From: Microbacterium oxydans
Lineage (GTDB): Bacteria > Actinomycetota > Actinomycetes > Actinomycetales > Microbacteriaceae
Assembly: GCF_000956405.1 (NCBI RefSeq)
Contig: NZ_JYIV01000030.1
Location: 372,001 to 436,000 of the forward strand
Length of the DNA stretch: 64,000 nt
Direction of reading: 5' to 3'
In this document: positions 10,543-18,450 of the stretch, piece after piece
How positions within the stretch are numbered: position 1 is the stretch's first letter
Layout of the letters: every line of letters begins with the position of its first letter
The notes under the pieces: generated by a model
Seen by the model: only the letters and a program-made list of their open reading frames with translations
Databases searched by the model: none
What the model was told of the DNA's origin: nothing
Made by a program: the position numbers and the translations under genes

Positions 10543-11169
10543 TTACATGTTCGGAGTGAACTCTGACACCGTACGCGAAGCGATCTCCCGCGCCTCGTCG
10601 CTGGACGGACCAGGCTCATCGACGAAGACGGCCCCGCGGTAGTACCGGAGCTCCCTGATCGACTCCAGGATGTCAGCGAGAGCACGATGACCGCCGTCCT
10701 TCGAGGGCGCCTGGAAGAACACCCGCGGGTACCAACGGCGCGACAGCTCCTTGATGCTCGACACGTCGACGTTGCGGTAGTGCAGCCACTGGTCGACCTG
10801 CGGCATGTACTTCGCCAGGAACATCCGGTCGGTGCCGATCGTGTTGCCCGCAAGAGGAGCCTTGCGCTCGAGGGGAACGAACCGTTTGATGTAGGCGAGG
10901 GTCTGTGCTTCCGCCTCTTCGAGCGAAAGCCCGCCTGCGATCTCGTCGATGAGCCCCGACGTCTCGTGCATGTTCGTGACGAAGTCGTTCATGTGCTTGA
11001 GGGCGGCTTCGCTTGCACGGATCACCACCTGGAACCCTGGATCGACAGGGTTGAGTTCGAAGTCGGTGATGACGACCGCGATCTCCACGAGTTCGTCGAC
11101 TGCGAGATCGAGGCCCGTCATCTCGCAGTCGATCCATACGAGACGGTCGTTCTCGGACGCAGATACCAT
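10543..11169 (-). CDS. orn: Oligoribonuclease
   Basis: 3'-5' exoribonuclease (208 aa) that clears 2-5-mer RNAs, including pGpG. DEDDh-fold motifs are present: WIDCEMTGL (Asp14, Glu16), the NTIGTDRMFLAKYMP middle motif and HRALADI with the C-terminal His/Asp. Starts at the ATG 11169, 6 nt behind TAGGAT. tRNA-His follows 35 nt downstream and could be cotranscribed. Confidence 0.97.
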   Translation of the reverse strand: MVSASENDRLVWIDCEMTGLDLAVDELVEIAVVITDFELNPVDPGFQVVIRASEAALKHMNDFVTNMHETSGLIDEIAGGLSLEEAEAQTLAYIKRFVPLERKAPLAGNTIGTDRMFLAKYMPQVDQWLHYRNVDVSSIKELSRRWYPRVFFQAPSKDGGHRALADILESIRELRYYRGAVFVDEPGPSSDEAREIASRTVSEFTPNM

Positions 11170-11175
11170 GTCGCC

Positions 11176-11181
11176 ATCCTA
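11176..11181 (-). promoter_or_regulatory. -10 box of orn, leaderless type
   Basis: TAGGAT on the minus strand, then 6 nt, then the ATG of orn. Confidence 0.6.
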
Positions 11182-11256
11182 TCGACGGTCCCGACATTCC
11201 CGGCCGGAGTGCGCTTCGTGAACGGCGGGCAGGAGCGCGATATTGTAGATGCGTGC

Positions 11257-11329
11257 GCCTCCGTAGCTCAGGGGATAGAGCAGGAGCCTTCTAATCTCTT
11301 GGTCGCAGGTTCGAATCCTGCCGGGGGCA
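11257..11329 (+). tRNA. tRNA-Arg (anticodon TCT)
   Basis: Acceptor GCCTCCG with CGGGGGC, D-arm GCTCAGGGGATAGAGC, anticodon loop CTTCTAA (TCT at 34-36), T-arm CGCAGGTTCGAATCCTGCC. The anticodon stem has one weak pair next to the loop. CCA is not encoded. An AT-rich TATTGT/TAGAT element lies just upstream. Confidence 0.92.
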
Positions 11330-11390
11330 CTTCACAACATCAGACTCTGTCGAGGGCCCGTGGCCTTGGGTGGCGCCTATCGCGCCTTCG

Positions 11391-11660
11391 TCAGGACGAG
11401 CGCAGAGCAGCGATCGCGTCGTCGACTCGCCAGAACTCGCCGATGACGCGGAAAACGCCCGTCGCGAGGTGCAGCCGCTCGGCGCGGTATCGCAGCCCCA
11501 GGGGATCGGCGACGATCCGGAGATGCCCGAGGATGTGATCGCGCTGATCCTGCACCCTCCAGAGGTGGTCGGCAGCGCGGACCAGGTGCTCCCGCGCGGA
11601 GGAGAGTCGAGGAGTCGCGAACGGGAGGTCGGGCAGGGAGGTGGTCAGGTGGTCGGACAT
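11391..11660 (-). CDS. Small hypothetical protein, divergent from ssb paralogue
   Basis: 89-aa basic, probably helical protein (VRAADHLWRVQDQRDHILGHLRIVADPLGLRYRAERLH) with no motif I recognise. The ATG at 11660 has a clear AAAGGAG ribosome site 8 nt upstream. It is transcribed away from the SSB-like gene across a 205-bp gap, so the two could share regulation. The arrangement is suggestive only. Confidence 0.6.
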   Translation of the reverse strand: MSDHLTTSLPDLPFATPRLSSAREHLVRAADHLWRVQDQRDHILGHLRIVADPLGLRYRAERLHLATGVFRVIGEFWRVDDAIAALRSS

Positions 11661-11865
11661 CGGTGCTCCTTTCATGGTTCGAAGATATGACCGACCACCG
11701 ACATTCGCGCCCGCACGTTCCTCCGCTGCCACCGGGGTTTTCTCTCCACACACTTCGCGTTCCGCAATCCATCCACCGATCGCGCATTTTCGGCGCCCGC
11801 GTCCCGACGCTCCCGCGCAGGCTTGACGAGACCGGAAGAGATCCGGCGATCGAGAGGACACGAAC

Positions 11866-12372
11866 ATGATCGACACCTTGACCATCGTGGGGAGGGTCGC
11901 CACCGACCCGACGCAGGCGCAGACCGGGGGAGGCGTCCCGGTCACCAACTTCCGGCTCGCCAGCACGCACCGTCGCTTCGATGCCGCGACGCAGACGTGG
12001 TCCGACTCAGGGACGAACTGGTACTCCGTGGCGGCTTTCCGCCACCTCGGCGAGAACGCCAAGGCATCGCTGCGCACCGGCGACAGCGTCATCGTCACGG
12101 GACGTCTCAGGATCCGCAACTGGGAGAGCAACGGGAAGCACGGCACCAGCGTCGACATCGAGGCCGATGCCATCGGACACGACCTTCGGTGGGGGACCAC
12201 GGCGTATCGCCCGCAGTCGCGTCCGCAGACCAGCGCACCCGACGCGTCGACCGGATCATCGGATGCGCGTGCCGTCGAGGACGACGTCGACGCGCGGGGC
12301 CCGGAGACCTACTCATCCGCATTCGCACTCTCCTGGTCGGCACCGGACGTGGAGGTGGCCGGGAGCGCGTGA
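11866..12372 (+). CDS. Single-stranded DNA-binding protein paralogue without acidic tail
   Basis: 168 aa. The N-terminal OB-fold is typical of SSB: TIVGRVATDP, VTNFRLAST, NWYSVAAFRHLGENAKASLRTGDSVIVTGRLRIRNWE. The C-terminus ends SAPDVEVAGSA and lacks the acidic DDDIPF-type tip that recruits SSB partners in replication and repair. This resembles secondary SSB proteins (SsbB-type) of actinobacteria. The housekeeping ssb normally sits between rpsF and rpsR, which are not here. ATG at 11866 with a GAGAGGA site upstream. Confidence 0.88.
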   Translation: MIDTLTIVGRVATDPTQAQTGGGVPVTNFRLASTHRRFDAATQTWSDSGTNWYSVAAFRHLGENAKASLRTGDSVIVTGRLRIRNWESNGKHGTSVDIEADAIGHDLRWGTTAYRPQSRPQTSAPDASTGSSDARAVEDDVDARGPETYSSAFALSWSAPDVEVAGSA

Positions 12373-12447
12373 CGCCGCGCTGCCCTGGGGTGGCACGGCG
12401 GCGCGCGGGGGTGGACGCGATGACGCGGGCGCGATCACAAGGCGACG

Positions 12448-12453
12448 TAGACT
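12448..12453 (+). promoter_or_regulatory. -10 box, leaderless type
   Basis: TAGACT, 6 nt, then the GTG of the lipoprotein gene at 12460. Confidence 0.6.
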
Positions 12454-12459
12454 CGGCAC

Positions 12460-12957
12460 GTGCTTCGTCGATCGGTCTTCCCTCCGCCGCGCGCAGCCGG
12501 CACGCTCGCTGCCGCCGCTGCCATCGCCGTAGTGCTCTCAGGCTGCACGCCGACCGCGACCCCGTCTCCTTCGAACTCCGTCTCCGCTTCGCCGGACGCG
12601 GAACCGACGGCACCCGCTGGTCCTGTCCTCGTGCCCGACGGCAGCGCCGACGACAACCTTCCACTCTTCACCGCTATCGCCGACGGCGTCTGGGCGACCG
12701 ATCAGCGCGGCGAAGGGCGGGCATACATCGATGCGCTGATCGGCGCAGGATTCGATCGCGATTCGATGCAGGTGACCCAGGACCAGACCACGGTGGGCAA
12801 TCCGGTGGAAAGTCTGCAGTTCTCGGTGCGCTGGGGGAGCGACGAATGCCTCGTGGGCCAGGTCGGCCCTTCCACCGGCCAGGTCGTGACGGCCGTCCTC
12901 CCGCAACTCGCCGAGGGTCGCTGTCTCGTCGGCACCACACGACCGATCGACTGGTGA
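12460..12957 (+). CDS. Putative secreted lipoprotein
   Basis: 165 aa with a lipoprotein signal peptide: basic start (MLRRSVF), hydrophobic stretch, lipobox VLSGC with the modified Cys at about residue 29, then a Ser/Thr/Pro linker. The mature domain has two cysteines (DECLVGQ and GRCLVGT) that could form a disulfide. No enzyme motif is seen. Probably anchored to the outer face of the membrane. It precedes ettA but looks separately transcribed; function unknown. Confidence 0.8.
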   Translation: MLRRSVFPPPRAAGTLAAAAAIAVVLSGCTPTATPSPSNSVSASPDAEPTAPAGPVLVPDGSADDNLPLFTAIADGVWATDQRGEGRAYIDALIGAGFDRDSMQVTQDQTTVGNPVESLQFSVRWGSDECLVGQVGPSTGQVVTAVLPQLAEGRCLVGTTRPIDW

Positions 12958-13020
12958 GATCCCAGGGGGCCGGTAGGCTGGAGTGTCGATCTTCGACGCC
13001 AACAGAAGGAGCGGTTTTCG

Positions 13021-14700
13021 GTGGCTGAGTACATCTACTCGATGGTTCGTGCGCGCAAGGCGGTGGGCGAGAAGCTCATCCTCGACGACGTGACCATGGC
13101 GTTCCTCCCCGGGGCCAAGATCGGCATGGTCGGTCCGAACGGCGCGGGTAAGTCGACCATCCTCAAGATCATGGCGGGTCTCGACACTCCGTCGAATGGC
13201 GAGGCGAAGCTCTCTCCGGGCTTCACCGTCGGCATCCTGATGCAGGAGCCCGAACTCGACGAGTCCAAGACCGTGCTGGAGAACATCCAGGACGGCATCG
13301 CGATCAAGGCGAAGCTCGACCGGTTCAACGAGATCTCCGCGCTGATGGCCGATCCCGATGCGGACTTCGACGCACTCCTCGCGGAGATGGGCTCTCTTCA
13401 GGAGGAGATCGACGCCGCCGACGGCTGGGACCTCGACTCGCAGCTCGAGCAGGCCATGGACGCTCTCCGCACTCCTCCCGGCGACGCGGCGATCGCACCC
13501 CTCTCTGGAGGAGAGAAGCGACGCGTGGCGCTGGCGAAGCTGCTCCTCCAGAAGCCCGATCTACTGCTTCTGGACGAGCCGACCAACCACCTCGACGCCG
13601 AGAGCGTGCTCTGGCTCGAGCAGCACCTCCAGGCGTACAAGGGTGCCGTCATCGCGATCACCCACGACCGGTACTTCCTCGACCACGTGGCCGAGTGGAT
13701 CGCCGAGGTCGACCGCGGCCGCCTGATCGGCTACGAGGGCAACTACTCGACGTACCTGGAGAAGAAGGGCGAACGCCTCGAGATCCAGGGCAAGAAGGAT
13801 GCCAAGCTCGCCAAGCGCCTCAAGGAGGAGCTCGAGTGGGTCCGGTCGAGCGCGAAGGGCCGTCAGACCAAGTCGAAGGCGCGTCTCGCCCGGTACGAGG
13901 AGATGGCGTCCGAGGCGGAGCGGACCAAGAAGCTCGACTTCGAAGAGATCCAGATTCCTGCGGGCCCGCGTCTCGGAAGCGTGGTCATCGAGGCCAAGAA
14001 CCTGAAGAAGGGCTTCGACGGTCGCTCGCTCATCGACGGACTCAGCTTCAGCCTGCCGCCGAACGGCATCGTCGGTGTCATCGGCCCGAACGGCGTGGGA
14101 AAGACGACGCTGTTCAAGACCATCGTCGGCCTCGAGCCGCTCGACGGCGGAGATCTGAAGATCGGTGAGACGGTCAAGATCAGCTACGTGGACCAGTCCC
14201 GCTCCAACATCGACCCGAACAAGACGCTGTGGGAGGTCGTCTCGGACGGCCTCGACTACATCACCGTCGGCAAGACGGAGATCCCCTCCCGTGCCTACGT
14301 GTCGAAATTCGGTTTCAAGGGCCCGGACCAGCAGAAGAAGGCCGGCGTGCTCTCCGGTGGTGAGCGCAACCGCCTCAACCTCGCGCTGACCCTCAAGGAG
14401 GGTGGCAACCTGCTTCTTCTCGACGAGCCCACGAACGACCTCGACGTCGAGACGCTGAGCTCCCTCGAGAACGCGCTGCTCGAGTTCCCCGGCTGCGCCG
14501 TGGTGATCACCCACGACCGGTGGTTCCTCGACCGCATCGCCACGCACATCCTCGCCTACGAGGGAACCGACGAGAAGCCGGACCAGTGGTATTGGTTCGA
14601 GGGCAACTTCGAGGCCTACGAGGAGAACAAGATCGAGCGTCTCGGGGCCGATGCCGCCAAGCCGCATCGTTCGACCCACCGCAAGCTGACTCGCGACTGA
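13021..14700 (+). CDS. ettA: Energy-dependent translational throttle protein EttA (ABC-F)
   Basis: 559-aa ABC-F ATPase acting at the ribosomal E site. It has two ABC domains: first GPNGAGKS, signature LSGGEKRRVALAKLL and Walker B LLLDEPTNHLD; second GPNGVGKT, LSGGERNRLNLALTLK and LLLDEPTNDLD. Between them lies the charged, Lys/Glu-rich linker (about residues 245-310) of the family. There are no membrane segments. GTG at 13021 with AAGGAG about 10 nt upstream. Length and the MAEYIYSMVRARK start are typical of EttA. Confidence 0.96.
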   Translation: MAEYIYSMVRARKAVGEKLILDDVTMAFLPGAKIGMVGPNGAGKSTILKIMAGLDTPSNGEAKLSPGFTVGILMQEPELDESKTVLENIQDGIAIKAKLDRFNEISALMADPDADFDALLAEMGSLQEEIDAADGWDLDSQLEQAMDALRTPPGDAAIAPLSGGEKRRVALAKLLLQKPDLLLLDEPTNHLDAESVLWLEQHLQAYKGAVIAITHDRYFLDHVAEWIAEVDRGRLIGYEGNYSTYLEKKGERLEIQGKKDAKLAKRLKEELEWVRSSAKGRQTKSKARLARYEEMASEAERTKKLDFEEIQIPAGPRLGSVVIEAKNLKKGFDGRSLIDGLSFSLPPNGIVGVIGPNGVGKTTLFKTIVGLEPLDGGDLKIGETVKISYVDQSRSNIDPNKTLWEVVSDGLDYITVGKTEIPSRAYVSKFGFKGPDQQKKAGVLSGGERNRLNLALTLKEGGNLLLLDEPTNDLDVETLSSLENALLEFPGCAVVITHDRWFLDRIATHILAYEGTDEKPDQWYWFEGNFEAYEENKIERLGADAAKPHRSTHRKLTRD

Positions 14701-14707
14701 CGACCGC

Positions 14708-15193
14708 ATGACCACGACGCCGGGGCCCCGCCTGCACATCCCGATCCAGCTCCGTTGGGGCGATCTGGATGCCTTCAACCACGTCAACAACACCTCGATG
14801 CTGAAACTGCTCGAGGAGGCTCGCGTGCGAGCGTTCTGGCGTGCGGGCCCCGGCGAAGAGGCTCCGTCGACGGCGGTGCTCGACTCGGGCATCGACGAGG
14901 GGATCCTCACGCTGATCGCTCGCCAGGAGATCGAGTACCTCGCGCCCGTGCCCTACCAGCGGCGACCGCTCGAAGTGCAGATGTGGTTCGGCAAACTCGG
15001 TGGCTCCAGCGTCGAAGTCTGCTACGAAGTGCACAACGACCCGACGGCGGAACCTCGGCAGATCTATGCGCGGTCGACGGCGATCATCGTCCTCGTCGAC
15101 GCGCAGACCGGCCGCCCGACCCGGCTCACGCAGGAGATGCGCGACGTCTGGGAGCCGTACGTCGGCGAATCGATCGAGTACACCCACCGCTGA
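14708..15193 (+). CDS. Acyl-CoA thioesterase, 4HBT (YbgC/FcbC-like)
   Basis: 161-aa hot-dog fold protein. The motif LRWGDLDAFNHVNNTSMLKLLEEAR carries the Asp and the N-H-V-N segment diagnostic of 4-hydroxybenzoyl-CoA-type thioesterases. It begins 7 nt after ettA and is probably cotranscribed. The thioester substrate is not predictable. Confidence 0.9.
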   Translation: MTTTPGPRLHIPIQLRWGDLDAFNHVNNTSMLKLLEEARVRAFWRAGPGEEAPSTAVLDSGIDEGILTLIARQEIEYLAPVPYQRRPLEVQMWFGKLGGSSVEVCYEVHNDPTAEPRQIYARSTAIIVLVDAQTGRPTRLTQEMRDVWEPYVGESIEYTHR

Positions 15194-15294
15194 TTCCGGC
15201 CGCGACCCCTGTCGCAGCGCGCCTCGACCGAAGAGCCGCCCGCTCGTCAAGCCAGCTGGGCCAGTCGAGCCCGACAGACGCGTCGGCCCTGGTG

Positions 15295-16185
15295 TCAGCC
15301 CTGATCGTCGGGGACGCGGATCATGATCTCCTGGGCGACGCTCGCCACGAACTCGCCATCGCGGGTGAAGATCCGGCCCGTGGCGAGTCCCCGTCCGCCG
15401 CGTGCGTTCGGCGACTCCTGCACGTACAGCAGCCACTCGTCCACCCGCGCCGGCCGATGCCACCACATCGCGTGATCGAGGCTCGCGACCTTGAGCCCAG
15501 GAAGCGCCCAGTAGACCCCGTGAGCCCGAAGGATCGACTCCTGGATCGTCATGTCGCTGAGGTAGGCGAGAGCGGCGCGATGCAGGCGCTGGTCGTCAGG
15601 GAGCGGAGCTCGCAGGCGCATCCACACGGCCTGCTGCGGTGCACGCTCGTCGTCGCTCGGCAGATATAGCGGAGAGTCGACATGACGGACGTCCGCAGCT
15701 CGCTCGCTCAGCATCCGCACCGTTCCCCCGGGGAGGCCCTGAACGCGGTCCTCGTCGGGCGCCAGCTCCTCAGGGGCGGGAACGCCTTCCGGCATCGATG
15801 CCGCATGTTCGACACCGGGGTCCGCGTCCTGGAATGAGGCGATCATCGAGAAGATCGGCACACCGTTCTGGTACGCCTGGGCACGGCGCGTCGAGAAGGA
15901 GCGTCCGTCATGGATGCGGTCGACCGAGATCGTGAGGCCCTGGCTCGCATCACCGGGCCGCAGGAAGTAGCCGTGCATCGAGTGCGCGGCCCGGTCCTCC
16001 GGGAGCGTGCGTTCAGCGGCGAGGAGCGCCTGAGCGAGAACCTGTCCGCCGTAGATCCGTCCGCTCGGCATCGGGTGCGACGACCCGGTGAAGATGTCCT
16101 CCGTAGTCCGGGCCTGCGTCGAATCGAGATCGAGCACCTCGAGCAGACTCTCGACGGTCCGGATGGCGTGCTCGTCCGTGCTCAT
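15295..16185 (-). CDS. tesB: Acyl-CoA thioesterase II
   Basis: 296-aa double hot-dog thioesterase hydrolysing medium/long acyl-CoA. Family landmarks: GRIYGGQVLAQALLAA, HSMHGYFLRPGD, TRRAQAYQNGVPIF, LDHAMWWHRPARVDEWLLY and GRGLATGRIFTRDG near the end, containing catalytic Asp and Gln/Thr positions. I start at the ATG 16185, preceded by GAGAGGAACAG; an in-frame start at 16308 would add 41 residues overlapping the divergent gene. The 101 bp between this gene and the previous convergent one hold no feature I can support. Confidence 0.93.
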   Translation of the reverse strand: MSTDEHAIRTVESLLEVLDLDSTQARTTEDIFTGSSHPMPSGRIYGGQVLAQALLAAERTLPEDRAAHSMHGYFLRPGDASQGLTISVDRIHDGRSFSTRRAQAYQNGVPIFSMIASFQDADPGVEHAASMPEGVPAPEELAPDEDRVQGLPGGTVRMLSERAADVRHVDSPLYLPSDDERAPQQAVWMRLRAPLPDDQRLHRAALAYLSDMTIQESILRAHGVYWALPGLKVASLDHAMWWHRPARVDEWLLYVQESPNARGGRGLATGRIFTRDGEFVASVAQEIMIRVPDDQG

Positions 16186-16222
16186 CTGTTCCTCTCCGCG
16201 CCCCGAGGCGCCGCTCCGTTGG

Positions 16223-16228
16223 TAGTTT
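16223..16228 (+). promoter_or_regulatory. -10 box, leaderless type
   Basis: TAGTTT, 7 nt, then the GTG at 16236. Confidence 0.5.
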
Positions 16229-16235
16229 AGAACGC

Positions 16236-16901
16236 GTGCCGCATCACCTCCTCCTCGCCGACCCGGACACAGCGAAGGACGTTCTGACGTTCGTGGGACG
16301 CGCGACACGGATCACGGACGAGGGCGTGCGGCTCCAGGCGGCTGACGGGGTGCTCGCCCTCACGACGGCAGCGCTGGCTCCCCACGGACTGTTCGATCAG
16401 ACACCGACGATTCTCGCGATGCGGATCGTTCATGCCGACCCCGAGCTCGAGTGCGATGTCGTGGTCGTCCAGCTCACCCAGACCGACGAGCCGCGACAGC
16501 TCGGCCTTCCGGAGACAGGGCTCTCGCCTGCCTGGGCGGGCGTCGCACCGCCCCGAGGCGCCTGGGAGCCCTTGGCTGTGCTCGACGCCTCCACGATCGC
16601 GCAGCGCGCGCAATGGGGCATCTCCGCCGTCGCCCGCGGCGCAGCCCCCGGCTCCGGTGAAGAGGCCGTCCGTGCGCTGCGTGCGGCGATCTGGGGCGAG
16701 CCCGACGCCGACCTCGAAGGCCTGCCCCGGGGGATCGCGTTCGCTGCCGATGCGATGGGATTCATCTCCGGCGAGGAGCAGGTGCGGGTATCGAAGTCGG
16801 GGCGTTGGACACGCCTTGCCTTCCGGCGCGGTCATGTGCTCTCTCGAGGACCCGTCGCCTCGGGACTCACGAGCGTCCGCGACACCGGCTCGGCAGGCTG
16901 A
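16236..16901 (+). CDS. Conserved hypothetical protein
   Basis: 221 aa, soluble, alanine-rich, with no motif I recognise. The N-terminal third has beta-strand character (LLLADPDTAKDVLTFVGRATRITDEGVRLQ) and the middle reads as helical. Divergent from tesB across a 50-bp gap. Its last 70 bp overlap the 3' end of the serine hydrolase gene on the other strand. A GTG start at 16236 fits the TANNNT-N7 rule seen elsewhere in the window. Confidence 0.65.
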   Translation: MPHHLLLADPDTAKDVLTFVGRATRITDEGVRLQAADGVLALTTAALAPHGLFDQTPTILAMRIVHADPELECDVVVVQLTQTDEPRQLGLPETGLSPAWAGVAPPRGAWEPLAVLDASTIAQRAQWGISAVARGAAPGSGEEAVRALRAAIWGEPDADLEGLPRGIAFAADAMGFISGEEQVRVSKSGRWTRLAFRRGHVLSRGPVASGLTSVRDTGSAG

Positions 16902-18331
16902 GATATCCGGGGGACCGGCGAGGCCAACCGGAGCGCCACGATCTTGCTCACCAGGGCGCTTGTGCCACCCAGGATGAGCACGAGCCCGAGAGCGTCCAGC
17001 AGGGGGAACAGCCAGAGGTCGATCACCCAGTACTGCCAGTCGACGGACCCCCCGAGCAGCGCCGGCAACAGCGGGACGAACAACCCGGCGACGATGACGA
17101 GTACGAACGGAATGAGCCTGGCGCCGACCCGTGACCGACCAGCTCCCTGCCTTCGCTTCGCCCACCGCGGCGCCCTCAGCGTCGTGACGAGCAGAACGAT
17201 CGCCGCGAATGCCGTCGCCGCCAGGAGAATCCCATTGACGACATCGAGCGGATTCTCGAACGTCGCCGCGATCGCGCCGCCTTCGATCAAGTACTGCACC
17301 AGCTCGCCGGGGGAGCCGACCCCGTTCGTCAGCACCACGGCTGCGATCCCCGTGGAGGTGTCGAAGGCCATCGACCCGCCGAACGTCGCCAGAGTGCCCC
17401 CGTGCGACAGGATGTCAGCCGCGGGTTCTCCATCTGGTCCGCGGTTCTGCCAGCCCAGGGCATACGACACGGCGCCCGGTTGCACGGAATGCAGCTCCTT
17501 CCGCAGAGCCGGATCCAGGATCACCGCGCCGACGTCGCCTTGGTTGAAGCGCAGCCACCGCACCATGTCGGAAAGAGTCGAGACCACACCGCCGTTCCCA
17601 CCGCACCGGCCCGGCATCTCCGGCATGACGTAGGCGACCCCGAGCACCACGGAGAACCCGGGTGCGAGCCCGTCGACACGCTGATCACAGGCGTCGACGC
17701 TTCGGGAATCGAGCATTCCCAGGGGGACGAAGAGCCTCTGACGGAGGAACGCGTCCAGGCTCTGCCCGGACACGACCTCGACGATGCGCGCCGCCAGCGA
17801 GAAGTTCGTGTTGTGGTACTCGAACCGAGCTCCCGGTTCCGCGGCCAGTCGTCGTCCTGTGAGTTCTGACACCACCGCGCGCGTGCTCCGCGGCGCAGGC
17901 AGCGAGAACTCGTCGTTCGTCTGCAGGGACAATCCCGACGTATGAGACAAGAGCTGCCTGATCGTGATGTCTCGATGCCTCGGATCGATCATCGTGAACT
18001 CGGGGAGCCGCTCCACGACGCGGTCATCGAGCGCCAGCGCCCCATCCTGTACCAGGATCATGATCGCCGTCGCCGTGATCGACTTGCTCATCGACGCGAT
18101 GCGGAACGGCGTCTGCGGAGTGATCGGGTCGCCCGCTCCGTCACGGCCGTGCACGATCACGTCGACGTCACCGTCCGAGATGACTGCCGCTGCGACTCCG
18201 GGCGTCGCGAACGCGTCGGCATAGGTCTCGACCGCGCGTTCGGACCCTGTTGACTCATGGGAAGCGGAGGCGGAGAGCGTACCGCCGAGGATCGATGCGG
18301 TGAAGAGACTGAGGATGCAGAGGATGCGCAC
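16832..18331 (-). CDS. Serine hydrolase (beta-lactamase/class C family) with C-terminal membrane domain
   Basis: 499 aa. A Sec signal peptide (residues 1-24) is followed by a penicillin-binding/beta-lactamase fold: SMSK nucleophile motif (about residues 81-84), Y-x-N as YHN, and SHGGT in place of KTG. After about residue 345 come hydrophobic segments (NGILLAATAFAAIVLLV, LIPFVLVIVAGLFVPLLPALL, WVIDLWLFPLLDALGLVLILGG), so the enzyme domain sits outside, anchored by three or more helices. Such proteins are usually esterases or D-aminopeptidases; the substrate is unknown. GTG start at 18331. Its 3' end overlaps the convergent gene by 70 bp. Confidence 0.88.
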   Translation of the reverse strand: MRILCILSLFTASILGGTLSASASHESTGSERAVETYADAFATPGVAAAVISDGDVDVIVHGRDGAGDPITPQTPFRIASMSKSITATAIMILVQDGALALDDRVVERLPEFTMIDPRHRDITIRQLLSHTSGLSLQTNDEFSLPAPRSTRAVVSELTGRRLAAEPGARFEYHNTNFSLAARIVEVVSGQSLDAFLRQRLFVPLGMLDSRSVDACDQRVDGLAPGFSVVLGVAYVMPEMPGRCGGNGGVVSTLSDMVRWLRFNQGDVGAVILDPALRKELHSVQPGAVSYALGWQNRGPDGEPAADILSHGGTLATFGGSMAFDTSTGIAAVVLTNGVGSPGELVQYLIEGGAIAATFENPLDVVNGILLAATAFAAIVLLVTTLRAPRWAKRRQGAGRSRVGARLIPFVLVIVAGLFVPLLPALLGGSVDWQYWVIDLWLFPLLDALGLVLILGGTSALVSKIVALRLASPVPRISQPAEPVSRTLVSPEATGPREST

Positions 18332-18382
18332 GAGCCCACAGTAGGGAGCAGCACGCGACGATTCGAGGCCAGCCGACGCCGC

Positions 18383-18398
18383 TTCGGGTTACCCCGAA
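18383..18398 (-). terminator. Possible weak hairpin after the FAD dehydrogenase gene
   Basis: TTCGGG and CCCGAA around a 4-nt loop, in the 119-bp gap between two minus-strand genes. Short, so only a tentative terminator. Confidence 0.3.
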
Positions 18399-18450
18399 CA
18401 AGCAGGATGGCTGCCCCGAGGAGGATCACCCGGAAAGCCCGGGGCTGATA

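Noticed and set aside
11391..12200. Long minus-strand frame covering the ssb paralogue
   Set aside because: Only its last 89 codons, after an ATG with a good ribosome site, look like a protein; the rest is antisense to a clear SSB OB-fold.
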